A stretch of 64,000 bases of DNA. It comes from Streptomyces longhuiensis. GTDB lineage: Bacteria > Actinomycetota > Actinomycetes > Streptomycetales > Streptomycetaceae. Shown here piece by piece: positions 42,295-50,923 of this stretch. The position numbers were made by a program, and so were the translations under genes. The first letter of the stretch is position 1. Each line of letters begins with the position of its first letter. Location of the stretch: NCBI RefSeq assembly GCF_020616555.1, contig NZ_CP085173.1:1302001-1366000 (forward strand). The letters run 5' to 3'. Under the pieces are notes generated by a model. The model did not search any database. It had not been told where the DNA came from and saw nothing but the letters and a program-made list of their open reading frames with translations.

Positions 42295-43297
42295 GGGAGA
42301 CCTTCCTCCCTCGTGAGGTGAGCACCAGGTAGATCCCCGTCACCAGGAGCAGGAACAGCAGCAGGAGTACGGACATGGCCGCGCCGGTGCCGAAGTTCCA
42401 GGTGGCGAAGGACGACTGGTAGATGTGCACGGAGATGAGATCGGCCGCCTCGGGCGCCGCCCGCCCGAACAGCACGAACGGTGTGTTGAAGTCGTTGAAC
42501 GTCCACAGGAACAGGACGAGTACGAGCACCTGGTTGACCGGGCGCAGCGAGGGAATGGTGATGCGCCGGATCTGCTGCCAGATGCCCGCGCCGTCCATGG
42601 CGGCGGCCTCGTAGAGCTCCTTGGGGATGTTCTGGAGCCCGGCCATCACGATCAGGAAGGCGAACGGCCAGCCCTTCCACACCGAGACGGTCAGCAGCGC
42701 GAAGAAGCTGTTGTCGCCGATGAGCCAGAAGGGATGACCGTCGGCGAGTCCGAGCTGGTCGTGGAGCACGTGGTTGACCAGGCCGTTGTCCCTTTGGAAC
42801 ATGAACGCCCAGGTGATCACGGCCGCGTAGACGGGCAGCGCGTACGGCACCAGGAACAGGGTCCGCAGGAAGCCGCGGCCGGTGAACGTCTCCTGCATGA
42901 AGACGGCCGCCGCCGTGCCGAGGAGCCAGCACAGGCCGACCGACATGAGCGTGAAGACGCAGGTGATCCAGAACGAGTGGAGCAGGGCCTTGCCGACGGG
43001 TTCGTTGAAGTCGACGGCCACGTCGAAGTTGCCGAGGCCGGCCCAGGGAGCGGCGCCCCAGTCCCGCAGGTAGAGCTGGGTCAGCTCCTTGAACGCCATG
43101 ACGAACCCGATGGCGATCGGCAGCAGGTGGACGAGGATCTCGAGCAGCAGCGCGGGGAGCAGCAGCAGGTACGGAAGTCCCAGGCGGCGGATGCGCCCGG
43201 GGCGGCGCGGCTTGCGCGTCGCCCCGGGGGTGTCCTCACGCACCGCCGGATCCCCCTTCGGGGAGTTCACGATGGTGGTCATGGGCACATCGCTCAC
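42287..43297 (-). CDS. Sugar ABC transporter permease, MalF type (CUT1)
   Basis: A 336-residue permease with an N-terminal tail of about 40 residues, then six helices beginning LGLPYLLLLPALLLEILVHL. The EAA loop is ELYEAAAMDGAGIWQQIRRI. The start GTG at 43297 overlaps the binding-protein stop as GTGA, so the genes are translationally coupled. It is followed by the MalG-type permease with an 8-base overlap. Together with the binding protein it makes the membrane channel for a di- or oligosaccharide, probably a beta-glucoside given the GH1 gene. Confidence 0.93.
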   Translation of the reverse strand: MSDVPMTTIVNSPKGDPAVREDTPGATRKPRRPGRIRRLGLPYLLLLPALLLEILVHLLPIAIGFVMAFKELTQLYLRDWGAAPWAGLGNFDVAVDFNEPVGKALLHSFWITCVFTLMSVGLCWLLGTAAAVFMQETFTGRGFLRTLFLVPYALPVYAAVITWAFMFQRDNGLVNHVLHDQLGLADGHPFWLIGDNSFFALLTVSVWKGWPFAFLIVMAGLQNIPKELYEAAAMDGAGIWQQIRRITIPSLRPVNQVLVLVLFLWTFNDFNTPFVLFGRAAPEAADLISVHIYQSSFATWNFGTGAAMSVLLLLFLLLVTGIYLVLTSRGRKVSRG

Positions 43298-44607
43298 TGA
43301 CTGGCCATCTGCTGCTGAGCCTTGGCGAGCTCGGCCTTGACGTCAGCCGTGGAGGGCCGCTTGCCGTTCGCCGACTGGGCGAAGAGGTTCTTGACGGCGG
43401 TACCGACCGAGGTCTCGAACTGGGACTCGTTCGACACCTGGGGCAGCGCGGTGGCACTGGTCGCGAGGGTCTCGCGCAGCACCTTGAGCTCCGGCCGGTC
43501 GAAGGCCGGGTCGCTCTGGGCGGCCTTGACCGGCGGGATGGAGCCGTAGGTCTTGCAGAGCAGCTTCTGCTCGGCGTCGCTCGTCATGAACTTCACGAAC
43601 TTCAGGGAGCCGTCGATGTTCTTGGTGTTCTTGAAGACGGCGAGGTTGATGCCCGCCACCATCGAGTTGGTGGCCTTGCCCGCACCGGGCGCACCCGACT
43701 GGACCGGCACCGGGGCGACGCCCCACTCGTCGTCCTGCATGCCCTGCGACTTGAACGTGGTGGCCGCGGCCTGCCACAGCACCATGGCCGTCTTGCCCTT
43801 GGAGAAGTCGCTGAGGGACTGGTTCTTCGCGTACTCGGCGTTGCCGGGCGCGATGATCTTGTTGGTGGCCATCATGTCGACGTACTGCTTGACGGCGTCG
43901 ACCGCGGCGTCGTTGGTGAAGTCGGCCTTGCCGTCCGCGGTGAAGAAGTCGCCGCCGTGCTGCTTGGCGAGGACGAACACCTGGTGGATGTTGTTGGACA
44001 GGTTGGAGCCCTCGGCGCCGAGTCCCCACTTGCCGCCCTTGGATATCTTCGCGCCGTCCGCGGTGAGTTCGTCCCAGGTCTTCGGCGGCTCGGTGATGCC
44101 GGCTTCCTTGAACATCGCCTTGTTGTAGTAGAGCGCGTAGGCCATCGAGTAGAGCGGTACGGCGGCCGGGTCCTTGCCCTGCGTGCCCGTCGAGCCGAGC
44201 GCCGACTCGACGAAGCGGTCCTTGCCGCCGACCTTGTCGAAGTTCTTCTGGTCCCACGGGAGGAGAGCGCCGGTCGCCTGGAGCGAGGACGACCAGGTGT
44301 TGCCGATGTTGAGGACGTCGGGGCCCTCACCCGAGGTGGTCGCCGTGAGGATGCGGGTGAGCAGGTCCGACCAGGGGATGACCTCCAGCTTGACCTTGAT
44401 GCCGGTCTGCTTCTCGAACTTGTCGAGTTCGGGCTGGAGGATCTTCTTGTCGGCCTCGACGTTCGGCCCCTGGTTGGACGCCCAGTACGTCAGGGTCTTG
44501 GGCGACTCGTTCGATCCCTCGTTGGATGAACCCCCGCCGCAGGCGGTCGCCGCGGCCAGCAGGGAGACGACGACCGCGCTACTGGCGAGTGCTCGAATTC
44601 TTTGCAT
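43294..44607 (-). CDS. Sugar ABC transporter substrate-binding lipoprotein
   Basis: A 437-residue extracellular binding protein. The N-terminus is a lipoprotein signal (ALASSAVVVSLLAAATACGGG) with Cys after ATA, a slightly non-canonical lipobox. The mature part has the cluster-B binding-protein pattern: LTYWASNQGPNVEADKKILQ, PWSDLLTRILTATTSGEGPD and VVAGINLAVFKNTKNIDGSL. The ATG at 44607 follows GGAG at suitable distance. It is first in the four-gene importer/beta-glucosidase operon and is divergent from a ROK regulator, with an AT-rich operator candidate between them. Confidence 0.94.
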   Translation of the reverse strand: MQRIRALASSAVVVSLLAAATACGGGSSNEGSNESPKTLTYWASNQGPNVEADKKILQPELDKFEKQTGIKVKLEVIPWSDLLTRILTATTSGEGPDVLNIGNTWSSSLQATGALLPWDQKNFDKVGGKDRFVESALGSTGTQGKDPAAVPLYSMAYALYYNKAMFKEAGITEPPKTWDELTADGAKISKGGKWGLGAEGSNLSNNIHQVFVLAKQHGGDFFTADGKADFTNDAAVDAVKQYVDMMATNKIIAPGNAEYAKNQSLSDFSKGKTAMVLWQAAATTFKSQGMQDDEWGVAPVPVQSGAPGAGKATNSMVAGINLAVFKNTKNIDGSLKFVKFMTSDAEQKLLCKTYGSIPPVKAAQSDPAFDRPELKVLRETLATSATALPQVSNESQFETSVGTAVKNLFAQSANGKRPSTADVKAELAKAQQQMASQ

Positions 44608-44700
44608 GGCTCCAGGTGTCCCTTCCTCAGGAGCGTCCAAGCCGGGGCGCGGGTCTGCAGGCCGAAATGCTCAGCGTTCAGTTCCTGAAGTCACCCACGA

Positions 44701-44725
44701 CTTAATTTAGGCTGTGAGTTAAACC
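44701..44725. promoter_or_regulatory. AT-rich operator candidate between sugar importer and ROK gene
   Basis: A 25-base AT island in GC-rich DNA containing TTTA (44706-44709) and TAAA (44720-44723) as the ends of an inverted repeat, 94 bases upstream of the binding-protein ATG and about 72 bases before the ROK gene. ROK repressors of the NagC/XylR type favour sites of this composition. Confidence 0.5.
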
Positions 44726-44796
44726 GCACGGAAAGGTCGCGTCAAGGGTTTCCGCAGGGGTACCTTGCGTCTGTCGCAGGTCAGGAAGGAGCCCAG

Positions 44797-46080
44797 ATGG
44801 ATCGGCGGAGCAGACGCACGGTGAGTGACCTGCGCAGAGCCAACCGAGCAGTGATACTGCAACAGTTGTATTTCGACGGCCCGACGAGCCGCCAGGCACT
44901 CGGCCCTCTCACGGGTCTGAGTTCAGGATCCGTCAGCAACGTCGTGGCCGAACTCGCCGCCGACGGGCTGGTGGAGGAGGCAGGCAGCCTGGAATCCGAC
45001 GGCGGCCGGCCGCGCATCCTGCTCCGCGTCAGCCCGCGCAGCGGCAACCTGATCGGCATCGACGTCGGCGAGACCCGTGTCCGCGTGGAGGTCTTCGACG
45101 TGACCCTCACCGAACTCGCCCGCGCCGACATCCCGTTGACGGGCGACGGGTACGACGTCACCGTCATCGTGGAACACATCCGCAGCGGCATCGAGCGGGT
45201 GCTCGCCGAGGCCGGCGTGCCGGCGGACGACCTCCTCGGGATCGGGATAGGCGTTCCCGGCGTCGTCGAGCGGGTCCCCGAGTCCGGGGCCGTGGTCCAC
45301 TGCCAGACCATCGGCTGGGACGCGGTCCCCTTGGAGGCGCTGCTGCGAGCCTCCTCCCAACTCCCGTCCACAGTCCCGTACTTCATCGACAACGGCGCCA
45401 AGACGCTCGGGCAGGCCGAGATGTGGTTCGGCGCCGGACGCGGAGCCCGCAGCGCCGCGATCGTCCTCTTCGGCACCGGGGTCGGCGCCTGCCTCTTCGC
45501 GGACGGCAAGGGACGGGCGCTGGAGTGGGGCCACCTGACGGTCCAGGCCGGCGGGCGGACGTGCCGCTGCGGCGCGCCGGGCTGTCTGGAGGCGTACGCG
45601 GGGGCCGAGTCCGTACTGGAGCGGTGGCGTGAGGCGGGGGGACAACCACCCCGAGACGTGGACGAGGAGACCCAGTTGACGGCGCTGCTCGCTGCCGCGT
45701 GCCCGACGGACGGGGCCGATCCGGACCCCGTGGCCTACGAGGTGATGGCGAAGACGGCCGAGTACCTGGGTGCGGGGCTGTCCGACCTGATCAACCTCTT
45801 CCAGCCGGAGCGCATCCTGATCGGCGGCTGGGCCGGGCTCCAGTTCGGCTCCCGTTTCCTCGACGACGTACGGAAGCACACCACGAAGTACGCCCTGTCC
45901 TACCCGGCCGGAAAGGCCACCATCGAACTGGGCAAACTGGGCCCCGACGCGGTCACCGTCGGAGCGGCGACCCTTCCCCTGGAAGACTTCTTCGCCCGTG
46001 GCGGTCGCCGCGACGCCCCGGCCCAGGAACCGACACCGCCCGCCTGGCGCACGGCACTTGAGGGCCGCGTGCTCGGGTGA
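44797..46080 (+). CDS. ROK family transcriptional repressor
   Basis: A 427-residue NagC/XylR-like regulator. The N-terminal winged helix includes LRRANRAVILQQLYFDGPTS and LTGLSSGSVSNVVAELAADG; the C-terminal ROK sugar-binding domain has LIGIDVGETRVRVEVFDVTL and the zinc motif CRCGAPGCLEAYAG. The segment that carries the catalytic Asp in ROK kinases reads YFIDNGAKTLGQAEMW, lacking that Asp, which fits a sensor without kinase activity. It is transcribed away from the sugar importer operon and most likely represses it until the sugar binds. The ATG at 44797 has AGGAAGGAG. Confidence 0.93.
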   Translation: MDRRSRRTVSDLRRANRAVILQQLYFDGPTSRQALGPLTGLSSGSVSNVVAELAADGLVEEAGSLESDGGRPRILLRVSPRSGNLIGIDVGETRVRVEVFDVTLTELARADIPLTGDGYDVTVIVEHIRSGIERVLAEAGVPADDLLGIGIGVPGVVERVPESGAVVHCQTIGWDAVPLEALLRASSQLPSTVPYFIDNGAKTLGQAEMWFGAGRGARSAAIVLFGTGVGACLFADGKGRALEWGHLTVQAGGRTCRCGAPGCLEAYAGAESVLERWREAGGQPPRDVDEETQLTALLAAACPTDGADPDPVAYEVMAKTAEYLGAGLSDLINLFQPERILIGGWAGLQFGSRFLDDVRKHTTKYALSYPAGKATIELGKLGPDAVTVGAATLPLEDFFARGGRRDAPAQEPTPPAWRTALEGRVLG

Positions 46081-46111
46081 CCGGGGCCAGGGTGACCCGT
46101 ACCCGGCTTGG

Positions 46112-46516
46112 TCACGCGGTGGCCGACCGGCGCGCGAGGTCTTCCAGCAGCGCCACCGCCTCTTCCGCCCGCTCGTGCGGGACGAAGAGGTGGTCGTGGT
46201 GGAAACCGGCCACGACGTTGCAGCTCAGGCCCGCGGCGGCGAGCTCCTGGGCGACGGCCGCGGTCAGACCCACGGCCTCCAGCGCCGAGTGGACGCGCAG
46301 GGTGATCCACCCCGCCACGTAGTCGTGGGCGAGACCTGCCGCGTCGGCCTCCTCCAGCGGGACCACCAGCGTGAGCGCCTCCCGCTCGGCGACGGTCACC
46401 ACGGGGGTGACGCCGGGTGGAGTCACGCCGTCGACGGTGGTGAAGACGTAGCGCCCGGGGTTCAGCTCCGGCCGCATGCCGCTCAACAGTGCCCGCAGAT
46501 CTCTCTCGCCACTCAT
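46112..46516 (-). CDS. ACT-domain protein
   Basis: A 134-residue protein with two tandem ACT-like beta-alpha-beta units, as in the ACT_3/ACT_7 proteins: first PGRYVFTTVDGVTPPGVTPV, then WITLRVHSALEAVGLTAAVA, QELAAAGLSCNVVAGFHHDH and LFVPHERAEEAVALLEDLAR. Such stand-alone proteins probably bind amino acids; no enzyme domain is present. The start ATG at 46516 is where homology begins. It converges on the ROK gene and is divergent from the GH87-like gene. Confidence 0.85.
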   Translation of the reverse strand: MSGERDLRALLSGMRPELNPGRYVFTTVDGVTPPGVTPVVTVAEREALTLVVPLEEADAAGLAHDYVAGWITLRVHSALEAVGLTAAVAQELAAAGLSCNVVAGFHHDHLFVPHERAEEAVALLEDLARRSATA

Positions 46517-46605
46517 GATCACCAGAGTAGGCGGCACGCGCGATCGCGCACGCCACGAGGCCATGGCGCCCGCGCTCCTCGCGCCTTCTTGCCGGTCGAT
46601 GTCGC

Positions 46606-46631
46606 AGATTTTCATGCCCATATCAAAATCT
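46606..46631. promoter_or_regulatory. Inverted repeat before the GH87-like gene
   Basis: AGATTTT (46606-46612) and AAAATCT (46625-46631) are exact 7-base arms separated by 12 bases, in an AT-rich patch about 85 bases upstream of the GTG at 46717. This is a good operator candidate for the glucanase gene. Confidence 0.5.
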
Positions 46632-46716
46632 TGCACGCACTTATGGCGATCAGCCCATCGCGCGCCCTAGCCTCTGAGCGTTCGCAGTGTTCCCACGAGC
46701 GACAAGGACCCCTTCT

Positions 46717-49071
46717 GTGGTGCAACCCCCAAGCCCCTCGAGAAGCCATCCGCTCAGACGTGGCATGCTCACGTCATTAGTCATGGCGCTGACGGTGTCA
46801 GGAACGGCCACCGCCGTCGCGCTCTCCACCGCCGCCCCCGCGGCCCGGGCCGAAGCGGTCCAGGCCCCCTCCCCCCTGGACGTCAAGGACCGCGGCGCGG
46901 CGGTGCCCTTCAAGGAACAGGAGGCCGAATACGCCTCCACCAACGGCTCGTCGATCGGCCCCGACCGCATCTACGGCACGCTGCCCTCGGAGGCGTCCGG
47001 CCGTCAGGCGGTGAAGCTGGACGCCGTCGGCGAGTACGTCGAGTTCACCCTCACCGCCCCGGCGAACGCGATGTCGTTCCGCTACTCGCTGCCGGACAAC
47101 GCGTCGGGCACCGGACGGGACGCGTCGATCGACCTGAAGGTCAACGGCACACAGCTCAAGAGCGTCCCCGTCACCTCCAAGTACGGCTGGTACTACGGGG
47201 GTTACCCCTTCAACAACAACCCGGGCGACACCAACCCGCACCACTTCTACGACGAGACCCGGACCCTGCTCGGCTCGACGCTGCCCGCCGGCACGAAGAT
47301 CAGGCTCCAGGTCGCCTCGGTCGCGGACTCGCCCTCGTTCACCGTCGACCTCGCGGACTTCGAGCAGGTCGCGGCGCCGGCCGGCAAACCGTCCGGAGCA
47401 CTGGACGTCGTCGGCGACTTCGGCGCGGACCCCACGGGCGCGGCGGACTCGACCGCCAGGATCCAGGCGGCCGTCGACGCGGGAAAGGCGCAGAACAAGG
47501 AGGTCTACATCCCCGAAGGCACCTTCCAGGTGCGCGACCACATCGTGGTGGACAAGGTGACCCTGCGGGGCGCGGGCCCCTGGTACAGCGTCCTCACCGG
47601 ACGCGACCCCTCGGACCGCAGCAAGGCGGTCGGTGTCTACGGCAAGTACGCGGCGCAGGGCGGCAGCAGCGGCGTCACCCTCAAGGACTTCGCCATCATC
47701 GGCGACATCCGCGAGCGCGTCGACAACGACCAGGTCAACGCCATCGGCGGCGCCCTCTCCGACTCGACCGTCGACAACGTCTGGATGCAGCACACCAAGT
47801 GCGGCGCCTGGATGGACGGCCCGATGGACCACCTCACCATCAAGAACAGCCGCATCCTCGACCAGACGGCCGACGGTGTGAACTTCCACCAAGGGGTCAC
47901 GAACTCGACCGTCACCAACACCTTCGTCCGCAACACGGGTGACGACGGGCTTGCGATGTGGGCGGAGGCGAAGCCCAACGTCGCCGACAGGTTCACGTTC
48001 AACACCGTGATCCTGCCGATCCTGGCGAACAACATCGTCACGTACGGCGGCAAGGACATCGTCCTGTCGGACAACGTCATGTCCGACACCGTCACCAACG
48101 GCGGCGGCCTGCACATCGCCAACCGCTATCCGGGCGTCAACTCCGGGCAGGGCACGGCGGTTTCGGGCACGATCACCGCGGCGCGCAACACTCTGATCCG
48201 CGCCGGCAACAACGACTTCAACTGGCGCTTCGGCGTCGGCGCAATCTGGTTCAGCGGCCTCAACGAACCCGTCGACGCGACGCTGAACATCACCGACAGC
48301 GAGGTCCTCGACAGCTCGTACGCGGCGATCCATCTCATCGAGGGCGCGACCGACGGCCTGCACTTCAAGAACATCCGCATCGACGGGGCGGGCACGTACG
48401 CCCTGCAGATCCAGGCACCGGGCACCGCCACCTTCGAGAACGTGACCGCCACCCACATCGCCCAGAGCAATCCGATCCACAACTGCGTGGGCGGCGGCTT
48501 CCAGATCACCCGCACCGGCACCAACTCCGGCTGGTACGCGGACCCGCCCGCCTGCACCGGCACATGGCCCGACCCCGTGTGGACGAACGGCGGCCTGCCG
48601 CAGGGCGGCGGCGATCCGACCGACCCGCCCACCGACCCGCCGTCCGATCCCGGCAACCTCGCCAAGGGCCGCCCGGTCGCGGAATCCGGACACGCCGACG
48701 TCTACAAGGCATCGAACGCGGTGGACGGTGACGCGGGCTCGTACTGGGAGAGCACGAACAACGCCTTCCCGCAGACGATCACCGTCGATCTGGGATCCGC
48801 CAAGGCGGTCAAGCGCCTCGTTCTGAAGCTGCCGCCCGCGGCGGCGTGGGCGACCCGCACGCAGACGCTGAGCGTGTCGGGCAGCACCGACAACTCCGCG
48901 TTCACCACGCTCAAGGGGTCCGCCGGCTACACCTTCGATCCGAACAGCGACAACACGGCGGACGTCGCGCTGACCGGAACACCGACCCGCTACCTGCGGC
49001 TGACCTTCACCGCCAACACCGGGTGGCCCGCCGCGCAGCTCTCCGAACTGGAGGTGTACACGGGTCAATGA
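46717..49071 (+). CDS. Secreted GH87-like alpha-1,3-glucanase/mycodextranase with discoidin domain
   Basis: A 784-residue exported enzyme predicted to cut fungal-wall or dental-type alpha-1,3-glucan. A signal peptide (RRGMLTSLVMALTVSGTATA to AARA) is followed by an N-terminal beta-sandwich of CBM6/35-like type (about 60-210), a right-handed beta-helix catalytic domain (about 225-620) with DFGADPTGAADSTARIQAAV and the twin-Asp motif FVRNTGDDGLAMWAE expected in GH87, a DPTDPPTDPPSDPG linker, and a C-terminal F5/8 type C (CBM32-like) domain (LAKGRPVAESGHADVYKASN). GTG 46717 was chosen because AAGGA is 8 bases upstream; a GTG 30 bases earlier is possible. Specificity is inferred from motif and layout. 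Confidence 0.87.
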   Translation: MVQPPSPSRSHPLRRGMLTSLVMALTVSGTATAVALSTAAPAARAEAVQAPSPLDVKDRGAAVPFKEQEAEYASTNGSSIGPDRIYGTLPSEASGRQAVKLDAVGEYVEFTLTAPANAMSFRYSLPDNASGTGRDASIDLKVNGTQLKSVPVTSKYGWYYGGYPFNNNPGDTNPHHFYDETRTLLGSTLPAGTKIRLQVASVADSPSFTVDLADFEQVAAPAGKPSGALDVVGDFGADPTGAADSTARIQAAVDAGKAQNKEVYIPEGTFQVRDHIVVDKVTLRGAGPWYSVLTGRDPSDRSKAVGVYGKYAAQGGSSGVTLKDFAIIGDIRERVDNDQVNAIGGALSDSTVDNVWMQHTKCGAWMDGPMDHLTIKNSRILDQTADGVNFHQGVTNSTVTNTFVRNTGDDGLAMWAEAKPNVADRFTFNTVILPILANNIVTYGGKDIVLSDNVMSDTVTNGGGLHIANRYPGVNSGQGTAVSGTITAARNTLIRAGNNDFNWRFGVGAIWFSGLNEPVDATLNITDSEVLDSSYAAIHLIEGATDGLHFKNIRIDGAGTYALQIQAPGTATFENVTATHIAQSNPIHNCVGGGFQITRTGTNSGWYADPPACTGTWPDPVWTNGGLPQGGGDPTDPPTDPPSDPGNLAKGRPVAESGHADVYKASNAVDGDAGSYWESTNNAFPQTITVDLGSAKAVKRLVLKLPPAAAWATRTQTLSVSGSTDNSAFTTLKGSAGYTFDPNSDNTADVALTGTPTRYLRLTFTANTGWPAAQLSELEVYTGQ

Positions 49072-49085
49072 CGCAGGACGCCCAG

Positions 49086-49140
49086 AACCGGCCCCACCGA
49101 GGCGAAGTCAGGCCGCCGGTGGGGTCGGTAGGGGCCGGTT
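49086..49140. terminator. Nested inverted repeats between GH87-like and MpaB-like genes
   Basis: AACCGGCCCC (49086-49095) pairs with GGGGCCGGTT (49131-49140); the overlapping CCCCACCG (49092-49099) pairs with CGGTGGGG (49117-49124). The two stems cannot form fully at the same time. Position between converging genes suggests termination. Confidence 0.5.
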
Positions 49141-49995
49141 GGGCGCCATGGCCCAGCGCACCAGCGACGTGACGCCGCGGCCGAGGGGACGGACGGCCAC
49201 GGTGTCGACCAACGGCAGCCGTGGCAGGCGCAGTTCCGCCGCCGCCCAACTGGGCAGCAGGGAAACGGCGTTCGCGGCGAGAACCCCGTACGGGAGCCGG
49301 GCGACCCATGGCACCGGCGGGTCGAGGAGAAGGAAGCGGGCGGCGCTGCGCGCCTCGGGTGTCGCACGCAGTTCACGCCGGTACGCCGTGAACCGCTCGG
49401 CGAGTTCCTGCCGGTTCGTCGGCGGGTCCAGGACACCGAGCGCGGTGGCCACACGCGCCGCGTCGGCGACGTATCCGTCGCACTCGTCGCCGGTCAGCGG
49501 GTGGGCGCCGTACCGCTGATGAGCGCGCAGGAAGCTGTCGACCTCCGCGATGTGGACCCAGCCGAGCAGATGCGGGTCCCCCGCGCGGTAGGCCTCGCCG
49601 TCGGCGGTCACCCCGCGCACCCGCGCGTGGGCAGCCCGCACCCGGTCGCAGGCCTCTTGGGCACCGTCGGCAGGGCCGTATGTCGTCATCGCCAGGAAGG
49701 TGCTCGTGCGCTGGAGCCTGCCCCAGGGGTCGCCGCGGAAGCCCGAGTGGGCGGACACCGCGGCCATGGCGAGGGGGTGGAGCGACTGGAGCAGCAGGGC
49801 CGAGATCCCGCCGATGAACATGGACGCGTCCCCGTGCACCGTGCGGATGGGGCGGTCCGGGCCGAACCAGCGGGGCCCTGGGGTCTGGTGGATACGGACA
49901 CGGTTCTTCGGCCCCTCCGGGCCCGCGACACGGGCGAAGAGGTTCTTTCCCAGCCGCTCCTGCACTCCGCGGCCGTCCGGTCCGGTCAGTCTCAT
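49108..49995 (-). CDS. MpaB/Lcp-like oxygenase family protein (DUF2236)
   Basis: A 295-residue all-helical protein of the DUF2236 family, related to the heme oxygenases MpaB and rubber oxygenase Lcp. Family features seen are WFGPDRPIRTVHGDASMFIG, LLQSLHPLAMAAVSAHSGFR, GDPWGRLQRTSTFLAMTTYG and LLGWVHIAEVDSFLRAHQRY, with conserved His residues that can ligate heme. There is no signal peptide. The reaction is unknown for most members. The ATG at 49995 has AAGGGACG upstream. It is a single gene. Confidence 0.88.
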   Translation of the reverse strand: MRLTGPDGRGVQERLGKNLFARVAGPEGPKNRVRIHQTPGPRWFGPDRPIRTVHGDASMFIGGISALLLQSLHPLAMAAVSAHSGFRGDPWGRLQRTSTFLAMTTYGPADGAQEACDRVRAAHARVRGVTADGEAYRAGDPHLLGWVHIAEVDSFLRAHQRYGAHPLTGDECDGYVADAARVATALGVLDPPTNRQELAERFTAYRRELRATPEARSAARFLLLDPPVPWVARLPYGVLAANAVSLLPSWAAAELRLPRLPLVDTVAVRPLGRGVTSLVRWAMAPNRPLPTPPAA

Positions 49996-50152
49996 GGTGA
50001 CGTGACGTCCCTTCGGATGCGCGTATCCAGCCTACTTTGTCCGGTTGCGGCAGGTCGCTGTGTCCGTCCCGGCCACCCGGAGAGACTTCGCTGCGGCGGT
50101 GCGGCAAGGATGGGGTCATCATGCAGCATTCCGGCGTCCTGGAGGAACGGCC

Positions 50153-50854
50153 TTGAGCGCAACGATCCGCACCGTGTCCTATCCCACCGGCAGTGAGCAC
50201 AAGCCGCTCGACATCCACAACTCGCTCCGGACGGAAGGGCCTTGTGTTCTTCTGTGGCACGGCATCGGGACCGACGAGCGCGATGTGATGGTCCCGCTGG
50301 CCCAGGACATCGCCGGGCTGGGCCTCACCGTCCTCGTCCCCGACTGGCGTTCGGACACCCCCGACGAGGGCCGCGCGCATCTCACCGATTCGCTGCGGTT
50401 CGCCCGCGACTTCGCCGGCGACTCCCGGCAGCTGGTCGTCGCCGGCTGGTCGGCGGGTGCGGGAGCCGCACTGGGGGTGGCCCTGGACCCGGAACTGCTC
50501 GATGGATGGCGACCCGCCGCGGTCGTCGGCATCGCGGGCGGCTACCGGCGCCCGGCGCGCACCACGGGAGCCGTGCCCCTCCAGGCGCTCGGGCGCGCCA
50601 CGGCACGCGTGCCCGTACGGCTCGTGCACGGCACGGAGGACGCCTCCGTCTCCGTCGAGTCCTCGCGGGAACTGCACGAAGCGCTGAGTGCGCAGGGCTG
50701 GGACTGCGCACTCAGCGAACAGGCCACCGATCACGCCGGGGTGCTCGGCTCCGTGTACGACCCGGCGGCGGGCCGCTGCGTTGCCGGTGCCTCCGTCCGC
50801 GCCTTCGGCCTGGCGACGGCCCAGGTGGTGGCGGCCGTCGCTCGGTCGGTGTAG
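50153..50854 (+). CDS. Alpha/beta hydrolase family protein (TTG start)
   Basis: A 233-residue esterase-like protein: CVLLWHGIGTDERDVMVPLA with the oxyanion His-Gly, LVPDWRSDTPDEGRAH, the nucleophile in VVAGWSAGAGAALGVALD (Ser in GWSAG), the acid in VRLVHGTEDASVSVE and the base in EQATDHAGVLG. TTG at 50153 is the likely start because GGAGGAA ends 5 bases before it; an upstream TTG at 50045 would add 36 residues without family character. The gene is alone and converges with the LysA-family gene. Confidence 0.82.
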   Translation: MSATIRTVSYPTGSEHKPLDIHNSLRTEGPCVLLWHGIGTDERDVMVPLAQDIAGLGLTVLVPDWRSDTPDEGRAHLTDSLRFARDFAGDSRQLVVAGWSAGAGAALGVALDPELLDGWRPAAVVGIAGGYRRPARTTGAVPLQALGRATARVPVRLVHGTEDASVSVESSRELHEALSAQGWDCALSEQATDHAGVLGSVYDPAAGRCVAGASVRAFGLATAQVVAAVARSV

Positions 50855-50923
50855 CCGGGGATCCGGCGGCGGGGGCCGTCGGGCACCACTCCCCCTCAGG
50901 CGCCACCCCCTATCAGGACCCCG

